A stretch of DNA of 13,779 nt from CAYFVR01 sp046541515 (GCA_046541515.1 JBKHDD010000132.1:1-13779); one strand, 5' to 3'; counted from the first letter of the stretch, positions 7,107 to 13,640 are shown. Numbers and translations: made by a program. Notes: generated by a model from the sequence alone, not told the origin.

Positions 7107-7192
7107 GGGCGTATGGCATACGCCCTTGGTCCGCCATCCGCTGAAGGAAAAGCCCTGAAAGGGCGGAACATATCAGACTCGGGCAACGCCCG
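7107..7192. repeat. Palindrome-rich spacer (three hairpins), probable dispersed intergenic repeats
   Basis: GGGCGTATG-G-CATACGCCC (7107-7125) is a perfect 9-bp palindrome around one base. It is followed by GCCC-TGAAA-GGGC (7152-7164) and CGGGC-AAC-GCCCG (7180-7192), joined by GGAACATATCAGACT. The 'CCCTGAAAGGGC...ATATCAG...GGGCAACGCCC' arrangement is one I recall as a common intergenic repeat in several uncultured phyla. The first hairpin may also end transcription of the ATPase gene. Confidence 0.5.
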
Positions 7193-7215
7193 CGGGGGAA
7201 TTTGAAGGAGTTTCC

Positions 7216-7707
7216 ATGAACGACGCCTTTTCCCAAAAACCCCACGAAATCCTGGTCATCTGCACCGGCAACATCTGTCGAAGCCCCATGGGAGAGGGCA
7301 TTCTGCGGGATCTTCTCCGGAAGGCCGGGCTGGGAGACATCCGCGTGGCCTCGGCCGGGACGTCGGGATGGGACAACCATCCGCCGACGCCCGAGGCGGT
7401 CCGTGCCTGCGCCGAAATCGGGAACGACATTTCCGGGTTTCGATCCGCGCCGTTGGAGGCGGAGATGGCGGAACGAGCGGACTGGATTCTGGCCATGGAG
7501 CCGAACCACCTGCGGTATCTGGAACGATCGTTCCCGGGGGCAAGGGAGAAAGCGGATTTGATCGGCAGATTTCATCCCGAACGGCCCGGTTTGGCGGTGC
7601 ACGATCCCTACGGAGAGCCGTTTTCCGCCTATCGGGATGCGCGGGACCGGATTCTTCGAAGCGTGGAGGGATTGGTGGTCGCCCTAACGGTCAATAATCC
7701 TTTTTGA
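7216..7707 (+). CDS. Low-molecular-weight protein tyrosine phosphatase
   Basis: The 163-residue cytoplasmic phosphatase has the family's usual length. The catalytic P-loop CTGNICRS gives Cys16 as nucleophile and Arg22 as phosphate binder (C-x5-R-S). The general acid is Asp130 in the HDPYGEP loop. SAGTSGW and AMEPNHL (Met-Glu in place of the usual Met-Asp) are other conserved family blocks. It removes phosphate from phosphotyrosine or phosphoarginine of target proteins. The target cannot be told here, because no bacterial tyrosine kinase, polysaccharide or arsenate genes are adjacent. The ATG has an AAGGAG site seven bases upstream. The 3' end overlaps the convergent coiled-coil gene by 17 bases. 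Confidence 0.93.
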   Translation: MNDAFSQKPHEILVICTGNICRSPMGEGILRDLLRKAGLGDIRVASAGTSGWDNHPPTPEAVRACAEIGNDISGFRSAPLEAEMAERADWILAMEPNHLRYLERSFPGAREKADLIGRFHPERPGLAVHDPYGEPFSAYRDARDRILRSVEGLVVALTVNNPF

Positions 7708-7978
7708 AGCGGGAGTAGGACTTGTCCAGCGCGTCCTGAAGAGCGATGATGGAATTTTCCACCCCGCCTTTCACATCCTGCCACTCGTCCTCCTTGGTGC
7801 GTTTCATGGCCTCGTATTTCTTCCAAACTTCCGCTTCTTTTTCCCGCAATTTCGCCAACCGTTGGGTAATGTCCGGGTCCTCATCCGACTTGGCCTTGGT
7901 TTCCAGCGCCTCGATTCGAAGCCGGCATTCCTGAAGCTGCTGTCCAAACAATCCTTCGCATTCGTCGCGATTCGCCAT
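7691..7978 (-). CDS. Small coiled-coil protein, Sll1863-like
   Basis: The 95-residue protein is almost all charged helix. The segment from about residue 14 to 62 (QECRLRIEALETKAK, then RLAKLREKEAEVWKKYEAMK) predicts coiled coil. The C-terminal part, EDEWQDVKGGVENSIIALQD then SYSRFK, matches the layout of the Sll1863-type stress-response family. That family typically has W-x-D/E-LK-x-GV-E-x-A-x-x-x-L then ASRFK; I cite the pattern from memory. The start at 7978 is set by a near-perfect AAGGAGG site; the upstream in-frame ATG at 8095 has no support. There is no signal peptide. The function is unknown, and binding to other proteins is likely. Confidence 0.8.
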   Translation of the reverse strand: MANRDECEGLFGQQLQECRLRIEALETKAKSDEDPDITQRLAKLREKEAEVWKKYEAMKRTKEDEWQDVKGGVENSIIALQDALDKSYSRFKKDY

Positions 7979-8070
7979 AATTCCTCCTTGGTGTCGAGTG
8001 GAATTCAGACATAATTGAATTGGATTCGGCTCGGGACGCCGGCATCCGGATGAATCCGCGGCCGATGCTG

Positions 8071-8110
8071 AAAATCGACCGAAGGGATCTTTCAATTATC
8101 CTGGTCGATT
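8071..8110 (-). terminator. Probable terminator of the MIF-family gene
   Basis: AATCGACC (8073-8080) pairs with GGTCGATT (8103-8110), and an inner GGAT/ATCC (8085-8088, 8098-8101) can extend the fold. Read on the minus strand it ends in TTTT and lies 10 bases after the stop of the gene at 8120. The U-tract is short and part of the stem. Confidence 0.5.
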
Positions 8111-8119
8111 CATTCCCCG

Positions 8120-8464
8120 TTAAAAGGTCCCGCCGTTCCAGCCAAACCGGTCCCGGGCCGCGTCCTGGAAATCAATGTAAATCCGGTCTCTGGGGATGTC
8201 CAATTCCCGTTCCATGTGGTTGCACATGGCGCTGGAGAGTTCCGCGCAACGGTCCGCCGGCAGCCCGATGCTCTGAAAGGTGACGAAGGCGGCCGGATCG
8301 CCCGTTCCGCCGAAAACCAGCGCTTTCTTGGCCTCGATGGAAATCATCACGTATTTTTCCGGTTTCCCCAGCAGGTCCGCCACGAAAGCGGACAATCCTT
8401 GCATTTTTTCGTCAACCATCACGTCGCTCAATTCCCGGTTGGTTTCGATGCGGACAAAGGGCAT
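8120..8464 (-). CDS. MIF-family tautomerase (bacterial macrophage migration inhibitory factor homologue)
   Basis: The 114-residue protein has the length of MIF (about 115). The N-terminus MPFVRIETN supplies the catalytic Pro after Met removal. GKPEKYVMI holds the active-site Lys (K34 here). The GGTGDPAAFVTFQSIG block and the C-terminus DRIYIDFQDAARDRFGWNGGTF align along the whole of the animal protein. The equivalent of Asn97 in human MIF is Asp98 here, and the CxxC redox motif is absent. A trimeric phenylpyruvate or related keto-enol tautomerase is expected, in the cytoplasm since no signal is present. The ATG at 8464 has AAAGGAAAA upstream. It appears monocistronic with its own terminator. 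The natural substrate is unknown. Confidence 0.92.
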   Translation of the reverse strand: MPFVRIETNRELSDVMVDEKMQGLSAFVADLLGKPEKYVMISIEAKKALVFGGTGDPAAFVTFQSIGLPADRCAELSSAMCNHMERELDIPRDRIYIDFQDAARDRFGWNGGTF

Positions 8465-8597
8465 GGTTTTCCTTTCGGTGGAGGGAATGGGTTGGCGCCC
8501 AACGGCACGGAATTCCTGGAAACAATCTCCGGGATCGGCGATGCCGAGGCGTTTTCGGACACTCGTCCGGGTAGATGGGAGCGGGGCCGAATAAACC

Positions 8598-9026
8598 TCA
8601 GGTGTTCCGGAAGAAAAGCGAAGCGGGAATCCCGAAGTGATCGGTCAACCGCTGAATGTGGTCGCGGGTCATTACCCGTTCGCCCCTGAGAAAAAGGGAG
8701 ACGTCTCTCCTTTCGCCCAGGATTTCTCCCAACTCCTCCGTTTGCATCTCATGTTGATCCAAAAGAGTTGTCAACACCGCTACCGCGTCGTCTTGGTCTT
8801 GAATTCTCCGGTTAAACTCCGAAAAGCCTTCGGACTCGTTTTCCCATTTTTCGATGGAGGCGGAAAGCAGTTCAATGAGCGGGCGGTAGGTCTCGTAATC
8901 CTCAACGAGTTCGTCCATCAGTTCCATGGCCCGTTCATAATCGTTTTCATTTCGAATCTGGCTGAGGAAAGGTGCTTCCGAGAAAAAATCCACCGCCTTG
9001 GCTTTTAGGAGAGAAAAGTCCGTCAT
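8598..9026 (-). CDS. higA: HigA-family antitoxin with HTH domain
   Basis: The product has 142 residues. The N-terminal 85 residues are acidic helices (NDYERAMELMDELVEDYETY). The C-terminal part is an XRE/HigA helix-turn-helix: LLDQHEMQTEELGEILGERR, then SLFLRGERVMTRDHIQRLTD and HFGIPASLFF. It should bind the toxin encoded just upstream and, with it, repress the shared promoter. The ATG overlaps the toxin stop as ATGA (9023-9026), with an AGGAGG site just upstream, so both are made from one transcript. The layout resembles the partial HigA-like gene at the left edge, but the two are clearly diverged. Confidence 0.9.
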   Translation of the reverse strand: MTDFSLLKAKAVDFFSEAPFLSQIRNENDYERAMELMDELVEDYETYRPLIELLSASIEKWENESEGFSEFNRRIQDQDDAVAVLTTLLDQHEMQTEELGEILGERRDVSLFLRGERVMTRDHIQRLTDHFGIPASLFFRNT

Positions 9027-9334
9027 TCGGCCTCCTTGGCATATCGTACGCAGAGCCTGTCATACTCCGCATGGCTAACGATATGTTTAACATACATGCG
9101 ATTATCCCGGAAATCGATAAACGCGATCAGGCGGAGGTTGTTGCCGCCGATATTCAACACCCACCACTTTTTCTTGTATTTGAAATTGTCCAGACTAGGA
9201 AATACCGCCCGCAGGGTGTCCGGGTCTGGGAAAAATCCATTTCTCAGAGTTTTATACATGGCGTCAATCTTCGCCGCGTCATTCGGGAATTTTTGCGCGG
9301 CATCCCGGAACAGTTTTCGAGAGATTACATGCAC
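9023..9334 (-). CDS. higB: HigB-family mRNA interferase toxin
   Basis: The 103-residue RelE-superfamily toxin should cleave mRNA on the ribosome unless bound by HigA. Family blocks seen are MHVISRKLFRDAAQKFP, the central WWVLNIGGNNLRLIAFIDF strand pair, and the C-terminal YVKHIVSHAEYDRL, which contains the His-x-x-Tyr-Asp end typical of HigB. The order toxin-then-antitoxin is the HigBA order. The start is a GTG at 9334 with GGAG six bases upstream. The protein appears complete, with no frameshift. Confidence 0.92.
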   Translation of the reverse strand: MHVISRKLFRDAAQKFPNDAAKIDAMYKTLRNGFFPDPDTLRAVFPSLDNFKYKKKWWVLNIGGNNLRLIAFIDFRDNRMYVKHIVSHAEYDRLCVRYAKEAE

Positions 9335-9360
9335 GAGAGGCTCCGTGGCTCTCGGTTTTG

Positions 9361-9379
9361 GGAAATGAAAAAAGTTTCC
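9361..9379. promoter_or_regulatory. Possible higBA operator (short inverted repeat)
   Basis: GGAAA (9361-9365) and TTTCC (9375-9379) flank nine mostly A bases, 27 bases upstream of the higB start. The position is right for an autoregulatory HigA site, but the arms are only five bases. No good -35/-10 pair was found nearby. Confidence 0.25.
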
Positions 9380-9457
9380 AATTCCGGATAGGCTTGAATC
9401 ATCTTTTTTTTGGCGAAAATCCCCGGATCAAGTGCATTTTGGATTGGATGAGACGGG

Positions 9458-9491
9458 AAAAACCGATTTACGCGAAAACAAATCGATTTTT
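9458..9491 (-). terminator. Terminator after the nitroreductase gene, possibly two-way
   Basis: AAAAACCGATTT (9458-9469) and AAATCGATTTTT (9480-9491) form a 12-bp stem with one G-T wobble and a 10-base loop. On the minus strand the stem ends in TTTTT, seven bases after the stop at 9499. The mirrored A/T tracts would allow function in both directions, also for any rightward transcript. Confidence 0.6.
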
Positions 9492-9498
9492 CCAATGG

Positions 9499-10191
9499 TT
9501 AGTCCTTTCTCCCCACCGGCGCCAAATACACCGGCGCCTCGTCCGCCTCCGCGCCGATGGCCGAGCGGACGTCGTCTTCCCGGAAGGCGCCCACCGGCAC
9601 GGAGCCAAGCCCCAGCGCCACCGCCTGAAGGTGGACGTTTTGGGCCGCGTGGCCCGCTTCCATGTGGGCGTAGCGGACGCCGCGCTCGTCGTATTTTGCG
9701 GTGATTCGGTCATACACCGCGCAAAAAACCAGGGTCGCGGGCGCCTTTCCCAGCATTCCCTGCCCCAGGGCTCCGGCGGTCAACGCCGGCCGCTGATCGC
9801 CCTCCCGCACCCGGACCAGATCGTGCTCCCTTGGCAGATACCGGTACGTCCCCGGCGGAAGATCCGTCACCGCCCCCGCCACGAGGAACAGTTCCAGCGG
9901 ATACAGCGCTCCGGCCGACGGCGCGGTGCGGTAGCCCGCCGAGTGGGTCACGCCTTGGGCGGCCCAGAGCAGTTGGCCGGCTTCGGCCAGCGTCAGCGGG
10001 GCGTCGGCGAATCGGCGAAGGGAGCGGCGGCGGGTCAGCGCCTCTTCCACCGAAACGCCGCTTTCGAAGGTCGGGGACGGCAGGTCGATGGTCATGGGAA
10101 TCTCCATGCGGGTGTCCGCGAAGACCGGGTTTGCAAAAAACGGGGAGAGCAAAAGGGCCGCAAGGCCCACGAAGACAGGTAAACGGTTCAT
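9499..10191 (-). CDS. Exported SagB-type nitroreductase-family protein
   Basis: The 230-residue protein begins with a Sec signal peptide of about 25 residues (LPVFVGLAALLLSPFFANPVFA). The nitroreductase/SagB-ThcOx domain follows, with SLRRF (57-61), TAPSAGALYPLELF (89-102), EAGHAAQNVHLQAVALGLGS (178-197) and PVGAFRED. These blocks form the FMN pocket and dimer interface in the family. Members oxidise or reduce small organics with FMN; SagB relatives oxidise azolines in peptides, but no cyclodehydratase gene is nearby. The start at 10191 is chosen for the signal peptide and AAAGGAA site, although the frame is open upstream to 10725. A non-Tat signal on a flavoenzyme is unusual and implies extracytoplasmic FMN loading or a periplasmic role. 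The substrate is unknown. Confidence 0.88.
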   Translation of the reverse strand: MNRLPVFVGLAALLLSPFFANPVFADTRMEIPMTIDLPSPTFESGVSVEEALTRRRSLRRFADAPLTLAEAGQLLWAAQGVTHSAGYRTAPSAGALYPLELFLVAGAVTDLPPGTYRYLPREHDLVRVREGDQRPALTAGALGQGMLGKAPATLVFCAVYDRITAKYDERGVRYAHMEAGHAAQNVHLQAVALGLGSVPVGAFREDDVRSAIGAEADEAPVYLAPVGRKD

Positions 10192-10425
10192 ATTTCGCTT
10201 CCTTTCCCATCGGTTTTCGACCGCTTGGCCAGAAAAACATGCCGTTGGAATGTGGCCCCGGCGGCCGGGGAGCGGGAATGGCCGATTCGGAAGGCGTTCA
10301 GCCGTTCCGGGCATGGCCATGAATTGGTTTCCGGCCATGAAAAGAACCAGCTCGGCGGCGTCGGCGTGGGGAAGCAGACCGTGAAGATCGTCGGCGCGAT
10401 CCGACGGAATGTGGGGCGGATTCAT
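10192..10425 (-). pseudogene. Short coupled fragment resembling a substrate-binding-protein N-terminus
   Basis: An ATG at 10425 overlaps the stop of the upstream phosphatase gene as ATGA, so it is positioned as a real gene start. The first 39 residues are protein-like. They include DDLHGLLPHADAAELVLFMA then GNQFMAMP, a motif I recall from molybdate/tungstate-like binding proteins of several hundred residues. After this the frame turns to Pro/Arg-rich strings and runs without a stop into the nitroreductase. A one-base shift near 10310 gives PERLNAFRIGHSR and ends in a stop overlapping the nitroreductase ATG as ATGA. I read it as a truncated, probably frameshifted relic. It could instead be a short real protein or a sequencing error. 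Confidence 0.45.
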
Positions 10426-11315
10426 GGCATTTCCTCGAAAGCCTGGGCCGGGTCGTCGCGCCAGCGGAGCTTGGGCACGGGCCATCGGGTGTCGAAGCCG
10501 GCTTCCGCCAGTATCCGAATGGCCGCGTCCAGATGTTGGCCCACCGAGGAAACGCCGTGGCTGTCGTCGCCGGGGACGGCGGCCACCCCGTATTCCCGGG
10601 CCTGCCGAAGGATGGGACGGCAGACGTAGGGTTCCTCCGCGCCTTTGGAAAGGGCCCGCGCGTTGAAGTCCAGGATCATCCGCTCCCGTTGCATCAACCG
10701 AAGGTTCCGGCAGATGCGCTCCCAAATGGCCGGTTGTCGAATGCGTTCCCGGTAATCCGGATCGAAGATCCGAATCAGGTCGAAATGGCCCACCACCGGC
10801 GGCCGAAGGGCGTTCAGCAGGTCGTACTGCTGGTCGAAATACCGGCCGTACAGCCCCTCCAGCCCGCCCACGCCGTCGGCGGCCCGGCGGTATTCCGAGG
10901 GGGAAACGTCGATGCCGATGTCGTCCACATGGTGGAGGGAGCCGACGAAGTAGTCTGGCCGATGTTCCCGGACCAGCTCCGCGACCAGTTCCAGGCTGCC
11001 GGCGCAGGTTTCCGTCTCGAAGGCCACGAAAACCGGCATCCGGTCGGCGTATTCCCGCTGGAGCGCCCGGGCGGTCTCCACGTAGCGGGCGAACCGGTCC
11101 CGGAGGGCGGCGGCGTCCAGCCCGGCGTCGATTTCCTCGGGATAGCGAAATTTGTCCGACGGGGGCGGCATGTGTTCCGTCAGGCCGACCCAGGCGAAGC
11201 CTTGTTTGGCGTATTCGGCGACCACGTCCGCCAGGGAATCGGTGGCGTGTCCGCAGAATTCGCCGCTGTGGCCGCCGTGAATGGAAACCCGGGCGCCGTC
11301 GCGCGTTCGATGCAT
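10422..11315 (-). CDS. PHP-domain phosphatase, histidinol-phosphatase (HisJ/HisK) family
   Basis: The 297-residue metal-dependent phosphoesterase should hydrolyse L-histidinol phosphate to histidinol (histidine biosynthesis) or a similar phosphate ester. Metal-binding PHP motifs are in order: HGGHSGEFCGHA (13-24), GLTEHMPPP (44-52), FETET, GSLHHVDD, GHFDLIR and GDDSHG near the end. The HGGHS start replaces the more usual HTHH, but I recall it as a recognised variant. The ATG at 11315 is preferred for GGAG six bases upstream over a TTG at 11327. No other his genes are adjacent, so the substrate is inferred from family only. Its stop overlaps the following fragment as ATGA, and the nitroreductase comes next in the same direction. 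Confidence 0.87.
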   Translation of the reverse strand: MHRTRDGARVSIHGGHSGEFCGHATDSLADVVAEYAKQGFAWVGLTEHMPPPSDKFRYPEEIDAGLDAAALRDRFARYVETARALQREYADRMPVFVAFETETCAGSLELVAELVREHRPDYFVGSLHHVDDIGIDVSPSEYRRAADGVGGLEGLYGRYFDQQYDLLNALRPPVVGHFDLIRIFDPDYRERIRQPAIWERICRNLRLMQRERMILDFNARALSKGAEEPYVCRPILRQAREYGVAAVPGDDSHGVSSVGQHLDAAIRILAEAGFDTRWPVPKLRWRDDPAQAFEEMP

Positions 11316-11337
11316 GACCGACTCCAAATGGAGGTGG

Positions 11338-11353
11338 GCCCGCAGATGCGGGC
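11338..11353. repeat. Short perfect palindrome in the PHP gene leader
   Basis: GCCCGCAGATGCGGGC forms a 7-bp stem on a two-base centre, 23 bases upstream of the phosphatase ATG. It lies in the untranslated leader and could affect ribosome access or be a binding site. No function is evident. Confidence 0.4.
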
Positions 11354-11404
11354 GTGAAGAAGCCGCTTCGGCGAAAGAAGCTCCGAATGGGCGAAATTGA
11401 AGTT

Positions 11405-11433
11405 AAGATAACACAGGGGATGGAATTTCGAAA
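11405..11433 (-). promoter_or_regulatory. Weak candidate promoter of the PHP phosphatase gene
   Basis: TTTCGA (11433-11428) and TATCTT (11410-11405) are 17 bases apart on the minus strand, just past the tRNA-Pro terminator and about 90 bases before the start at 11315. The placement is sensible but the -35 is poor. Confidence 0.3.
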
Positions 11434-11447
11434 GGCGGGGCGAAACG

Positions 11448-11480
11448 AAAAAAGCCGGTCCGCACAAGTGCGGACCGGCT
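11448..11480 (-). terminator. Strong intrinsic terminator after tRNA-Pro
   Basis: On the minus strand AGCCGGTCCGCA-CTTG-TGCGGACCGGCT is a perfect 12-bp stem with a four-base loop, followed by a run of six T. It begins 15 bases after the tRNA CCA end. It would end both the tRNA transcript and any tadA-purA read-through. Confidence 0.92.
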
Positions 11481-11494
11481 TGAATCATCCAAGG

Positions 11495-11571
11495 TGGTCG
11501 GGAAGACTGGATTTGAACCAGCGACCCCAGCGTCCCGAACGCTGTGCTCTACCAGGCTGAGCCACTTCCCG
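11495..11571 (-). tRNA. tRNA-Pro(CGG)
   Basis: The 77-base cloverleaf is complete. The acceptor stem CGGGAAG/CTTCCCG has discriminator A and an encoded CCA. The D arm GCTC/GAGC and anticodon stem CAGCG/CGCTG carry loop TTCGGGA. The T arm is GCTGG/CCAGT with TTCAAAT. The anticodon CGG is at 11537-11535 and is followed by G37, as expected for proline tRNAs. Confidence 0.97.
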
Positions 11572-11584
11572 ACGACAAGTGCGC

Positions 11585-11613
11585 TATTTAAAATACTCCG
11601 GCTCCGATGTCAA
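11585..11613 (-). promoter_or_regulatory. Promoter of tRNA-Pro
   Basis: A perfect TTGACA (11613-11608) and TAAATA (11590-11585) are 17 bases apart, 14 bases before the tRNA 5' end at 11571. It sits in the gap right after the purA stop codon. Confidence 0.65.
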
Positions 11614-11621
11614 TGGAAAAT

Positions 11622-12911
11622 TCAGAGGAACGGATTTTTCAGGGTGATGGTCTGGTTGCGGCCCGGCCCCACGGAAATGATGTGGATCGGCGTTTCCGCC
11701 AGCTCTTCGATTCGGGTGAGATAATCCTTGGCTTCGGTGGGCAGGGTTTCGAATTTCCGAATTCCGGAAATGTCCCCCTTCCACCCCGGCATGGCCTCGT
11801 AGACCGGTTCGCATTCCGCCAGGACGGCCAAGCTGGTGGGAAATTCGGTGATGGTTTCGCCCTTGTGCTTGTAGGCGGTGCAGATGTTGATTTCGTCCAG
11901 GCCGCCCAGCACGTCCAGTTTGGTGAGCACCACGCCGGTGAGCCCGTTTAATCGGGCCGCGTTGCAAAGCATGACCGCGTCCAGCCAGCCGCACCGGCGT
12001 TTGCGGCCGGTGGTGGCGCCGAACTCGGCCCCCTTGCGTTGAATGCGGTCCCCGATTTTGTCGAACAGCTCCGAGGGGAACGGGCCTTCGCCCACGCGGG
12101 TGGAATAGGCCTTGGCGATGCCGAGGACGTCGGTGATGACGCCGGGCCCCACGCCGGTGCCGGCGCAGGCGTTGCCGGAAACGGTGTTGGAGCTGGTGAC
12201 GTAGGGATAGGTGCCGTGGTCGATGTCCAGGTGGGTGCCCTGGGCGCCCTCGAACAGGATTTGGCCGCCCGCGCGGCAGGTTTCATACAGCACAACGCTG
12301 ACGTTGCAGACGTGCGGCGCGAGGCGTTCCGCCGCGGCCCGGCACTGGCGGATCACCTCGTCGGCGTCCAGCGGGTCGGCGGCGAAAAACCGTTCCAGGT
12401 AGAAGTTTTTCTCGGTCAGGATGGTCCGGACCTTCCGCTCGAAGGCGACCGGCTCCAGCAAATCCACGAAGCGAACCCCGCGCCGGGTGACCTTGTCTTC
12501 GTAGGCCGGCCCGATGCCCCGGCCGGTGGTGCCGATTTTCTCTTTGCCCTTGTGGGCCTCCCGGGCCAGATCGATGGCCTTGTGGTAGGGCATGATGAGC
12601 TGGGCCCGGTCGCTGATCCGGAGGTTTTCCGGGGTGATTTCCACGCCCTTGCTCGTCAGGTAATCGATCTCCTCCAACAACACCAGCGGGTCCACCACCA
12701 TTCCGTTGCCGATGACGCAAGTTTTTTTCTGCAGGATTCCGGACGGAACCAGATGGCTGATGAACTGCTCCCCGTCCACCACCATGGTGTGGCCGGCGTT
12801 GTTGCCGCCCTGAAAGCGGGCCACCACGTCCGCTTGGGCCGCCAACAGGTCCACGATCTTGCCTTTTCCTTCGTCCCCCCACTGGGTTCCGACGATCACG
12901 ATATTCGCCAC
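11622..12911 (-). CDS. purA: Adenylosuccinate synthetase
   Basis: The 429-residue enzyme joins IMP and aspartate using GTP to give adenylosuccinate, the first committed step to AMP. It is full length. Seen in order: the P-loop-like GTQWGDEGKGKIVD with catalytic Asp, GGNNAGHT with catalytic His, GTTGRGIGPAYEDK, EGAQGTHLDIDHGTYPYVTS, the GTP/aspartate loop TGRKRRCGWLD, and TKLDVL for guanine binding. The start is a GTG at 12911 with AAGGAG seven bases upstream; the open frame further up is antisense or out of frame to tadA. It lies 11 bases after tadA in the same direction. No terminator separates it from tRNA-Pro. Confidence 0.98.
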   Translation of the reverse strand: MANIVIVGTQWGDEGKGKIVDLLAAQADVVARFQGGNNAGHTMVVDGEQFISHLVPSGILQKKTCVIGNGMVVDPLVLLEEIDYLTSKGVEITPENLRISDRAQLIMPYHKAIDLAREAHKGKEKIGTTGRGIGPAYEDKVTRRGVRFVDLLEPVAFERKVRTILTEKNFYLERFFAADPLDADEVIRQCRAAAERLAPHVCNVSVVLYETCRAGGQILFEGAQGTHLDIDHGTYPYVTSSNTVSGNACAGTGVGPGVITDVLGIAKAYSTRVGEGPFPSELFDKIGDRIQRKGAEFGATTGRKRRCGWLDAVMLCNAARLNGLTGVVLTKLDVLGGLDEINICTAYKHKGETITEFPTSLAVLAECEPVYEAMPGWKGDISGIRKFETLPTEAKDYLTRIEELAETPIHIISVGPGRNQTITLKNPFL

Positions 12912-12922
12912 GAGTTGTCTCC

Positions 12923-13426
12923 TTAGGAATCGGTATCCGCGGTCGGCGGACGGCGCGGGGCGGCGCGCCTGCGGACGCGAAAAAACGCCTGCATGACATC
13001 CCTGCAAGCGTCCTCCAGCACCCCCGACACAATTTCCGGTTGATGGTTGAAGCGGTCGTCTTGGGAAAAATCGTACAGGGAGCCGACCGCGCCCCAACGA
13101 GGGTCCGGAGCGCCGTACACCACCTGGGCCACCCGGGCGTGGATGATGGCCCCCATGCACATGACACAAGGTTCAACCGTAACATAGAGGCGGGTGTTTA
13201 ACAATCGATAATTTTGGAGAATTCGGGAGCCCTCCCGTAAAACCTGGATTTCCGCGTGGGCGGTGGGATCGTTTCGGGCGCGGGTCCGGTTGTGGTCCGC
13301 CGCAAGGATTTTGTTGTCACCGGTCACCAGAATCGCGCCGACGGGCACTTCCCCGGCGCGGGCGGCGCGCTCGGCCTCCCGCAGCGCGAGGGACATCCAA
13401 AAGGAATGGGAAGAATCGGCGGTCAT
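12923..13426 (-). CDS. tadA: tRNA-specific adenosine deaminase
   Basis: The 167-residue zinc enzyme converts A34 to inosine in tRNA-Arg(ACG), which lets one tRNA read CGU, CGC and CGA. The deaminase core has HAE (His57, catalytic Glu59) and PCVMC (Cys87, Cys90). VPVGAILV and the NHQPEIVSGVLED segment are typical of TadA. The C-terminal 15 residues are Arg/Pro-rich and extend a little past the usual end. The ATG at 13426 has only a weak ribosome site; the frame is open upstream to 13642, but those residues are Pro-rich and not conserved-looking. It is probably co-transcribed with purA. Its substrate tRNA-Arg(ACG) is encoded 270 bases away on the other strand. Confidence 0.95.
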   Translation of the reverse strand: MTADSSHSFWMSLALREAERAARAGEVPVGAILVTGDNKILAADHNRTRARNDPTAHAEIQVLREGSRILQNYRLLNTRLYVTVEPCVMCMGAIIHARVAQVVYGAPDPRWGAVGSLYDFSQDDRFNHQPEIVSGVLEDACRDVMQAFFRVRRRAAPRRPPTADTDS

Positions 13427-13611
13427 GTGAAAAGCGTCCGGAAAGCGCGGTGAATTTTGAGATGAAAACCAGAGGGAGTCGGCGGGTTCTTTTATGCCTT
13501 CTCCGGAGCGCGGGGGCGGTCCGGGCCGTCGCAATCCGGCGGGGGGACCGTGGCGGCCGGGAGACGATGGCCGGAACGAATCTCGGGGCCGATTGGGCGG
13601 CGGGTGGACCT

Positions 13612-13640
13612 GCCGGTTTCGGTTTTTCGAAAAAACCGGC
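13612..13640. repeat. Inverted repeat between tadA and tRNA-Arg
   Basis: GCCGGTTT (13612-13619) pairs with AAACCGGC (13633-13640); inside it CGGTTTTTCG can also pair with CGAAAAAACCG. No T-tract follows on either strand, and no gene ends beside it, so a simple terminator call is not supported. The rest of 13427-13650 holds nothing I can identify. Confidence 0.45.

Noticed and set aside
8557..8570. Hairpin CGGAC-ACTC-GTCCG as higA terminator
   Set aside because: The stem is only five bases and is followed on the minus strand by A residues, not T.
9358..10182. Plus-strand 274-residue frame
   Set aside because: It is antisense to the nitroreductase, rich in Arg, His and Gly, and without motifs.
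12283..13185. 300-residue minus-strand frame across tadA and purA
   Set aside because: It is a shifted frame over two genes with clear catalytic motifs.
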